A stretch of 64,000 nucleotides of DNA from Allomuricauda sp. (GTDB taxonomy: Bacteria; Bacteroidota; Bacteroidia; Flavobacteriales; Flavobacteriaceae): contig CP051244.1 of assembly GCA_017795045.1 (NCBI GenBank), forward strand, positions 2,903,198 to 2,967,197, read 5' to 3'. Positions 63,304 to 64,000 of the stretch are shown here, in pieces. The notes beneath the pieces were generated by a model, which did no database searches, was not told the origin of the DNA, and saw nothing but the letters and a program-made list of their open reading frames with translations. Position 1 is the stretch's first letter, and each line of letters begins with the position of its first letter. Both the position numbers and the translations under genes were made by a program.

Positions 63304-63819
63304 ATGTTCAACAAAAATCTTAAGCTCGTTATAGCCGGTCTCATTATAGCCTATGCCGTATACCAATTTGTGGAAGGATACATTGGCAATGGTATTTCAT
63401 TGATCCTGCTCTCCTTGGTATTCATCTTTCTGTACTTTAGAAACGAGTTTATCCTTTTGGCCTTCTTGCGCATGCGCAAACAGGATTTGGAAGGCACCCA
63501 AAAGTGGTTGGACAAGATCAAGAACCCCGAAGCTGCCTTGATCAAAAAACAACAGGGGTACTTTAACTACCTGCATGGGATCATCTTTTCGCAAAAGAAC
63601 CTTACCCAGGCCGAAAAATACTTTAAAAAGGCCCTAAAACTGGGATTGACCATGGATTATGATGTGGCCATGGCCAAATTGAGCTTGGCAGGCATTGCCA
63701 TGCAAAAGCGCAGAAAGCGTGAGGCCACCCAATTGTTGCAAGAAGCCAAAAAGCTGGACAAGAACAACATGCTTACCGAGCAGATCAAGATGATGCAGCA
63801 GCAGATGAAGAAGATCTAA
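63304..63819 (+). CDS. Membrane protein with two helices and TPR-like repeats
   Basis: A 171-residue protein with two hydrophobic helices (about residues 8-24 and 30-46) followed by about 120 residues of TPR-like helix pairs, including QAEKYFKKALKLGL and KREATQLLQEAKKLD. It probably faces the cytoplasm and binds a protein partner; none is suggested by context. The 181 bp from its stop to the window end show no further feature. Confidence 0.8.
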   Translation: MFNKNLKLVIAGLIIAYAVYQFVEGYIGNGISLILLSLVFIFLYFRNEFILLAFLRMRKQDLEGTQKWLDKIKNPEAALIKKQQGYFNYLHGIIFSQKNLTQAEKYFKKALKLGLTMDYDVAMAKLSLAGIAMQKRRKREATQLLQEAKKLDKNNMLTEQIKMMQQQMKKI

Positions 63820-64000
63820 GGGTTCTCCGCTTCTTTATTTTACTTTCTTTTTTTCGTTGGGATGGGCCATCCGTCAATCCAAATGGGGCATTGGTCAATT
63901 GCCCGTGGCAAATTATTCAAAGAAATTATTACTTCACTTATGGTCATTATAATTCATAAAAAATAAACTGAATTGTATCTTACATTACAAACAATAAAAT

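Noticed and set aside
1..64000. tRNA or rRNA genes
   Set aside because: I scanned for T-loop patterns and cloverleaf arms and found none convincing; a tRNAscan-SE run would settle it.

Overview
This window looks like an ordinary chromosomal stretch of a marine-type Flavobacteriaceae (Bacteroidota), possibly close to Muricauda/Flagellimonas; the genus is a guess from gene content and moderate GC. The evidence is the mix of lineage-typical families (TonB-dependent receptor plus DUF4249 lipoprotein, DUF4294, DUF6095, DUF6495, DUF4252, a 950-residue CarB, a fused SerB-SerA), Bacteroidota promoter boxes of the form TAnnTTTG, and the near absence of Shine-Dalgarno sequences. Genes are densely packed, and convergent pairs often abut or overlap.

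Layout. 0-5.8 kb: the 3' part of a TonB-dependent receptor with its DUF4249 partner, a GntP gluconate permease, two small lineage-specific proteins and an M42 aminopeptidase. 5.8-9.9 kb: a Nudix hydrolase, hisS and a collagen-like lipoprotein, separated by three clusters of short palindromic interspersed repeats. 9.9-20.4 kb: a core housekeeping block with rplI-rpsR-rpsF, a LytTR response regulator, the nadC-yihY-DUF2147-priA operon, rlmH and a phosphoserine phosphatase/phosphoglycerate dehydrogenase fusion. 20.4-31.2 kb: rdgB, a DEAD-box helicase, a GH13 amylase lipoprotein, trmH, a cysteine-free sirtuin, a haem-binding protein, purB and an MscS channel. 31.3-35.2 kb: an ECF sigma factor, a small membrane protein (probable anti-sigma factor) and two DUF4252 proteins, divergent from an S41 protease lipoprotein. 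35.2-41.3 kb: a B12 uptake locus with a cobalamin riboswitch in front of btuB and a BtuF-like protein, divergent from a binding protein/permease/ATPase operon. 41.4-47.6 kb: rmuC, a thioesterase and the oxidative pentose phosphate genes pgl-zwf and gnd. 47.6-56.6 kb: a second MscS channel, an S9 peptidase and a three-gene RND efflux operon. 56.7-60 kb: accessory surface proteins, namely a collagen-like lipoprotein and a repeat protein with six GNVGIGT modules. 60-64 kb: carB, rpmH (too short for most ORF callers) and a TPR membrane protein.

How the genes work together. The B12 locus is the clearest functional unit: outer-membrane capture, periplasmic binding, inner-membrane import and a ligand-sensing RNA. 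zwf, pgl and gnd supply all three oxidative pentose phosphate enzymes. The sigma/DUF4252 cassette looks like a self-contained envelope regulon.

I found no CRISPR array, prophage, transposase, tRNA or rRNA gene, and no convincing wholly new multi-gene system. The observations most worth a second look are the SerB-SerA fusion, the riboswitch coverage of only one arm of the B12 locus, the repeat clusters that bracket a collagen-like gene, the near-identical 144-bp coding repeats in the surface protein, and the set of promoter boxes only a few bases from start codons.
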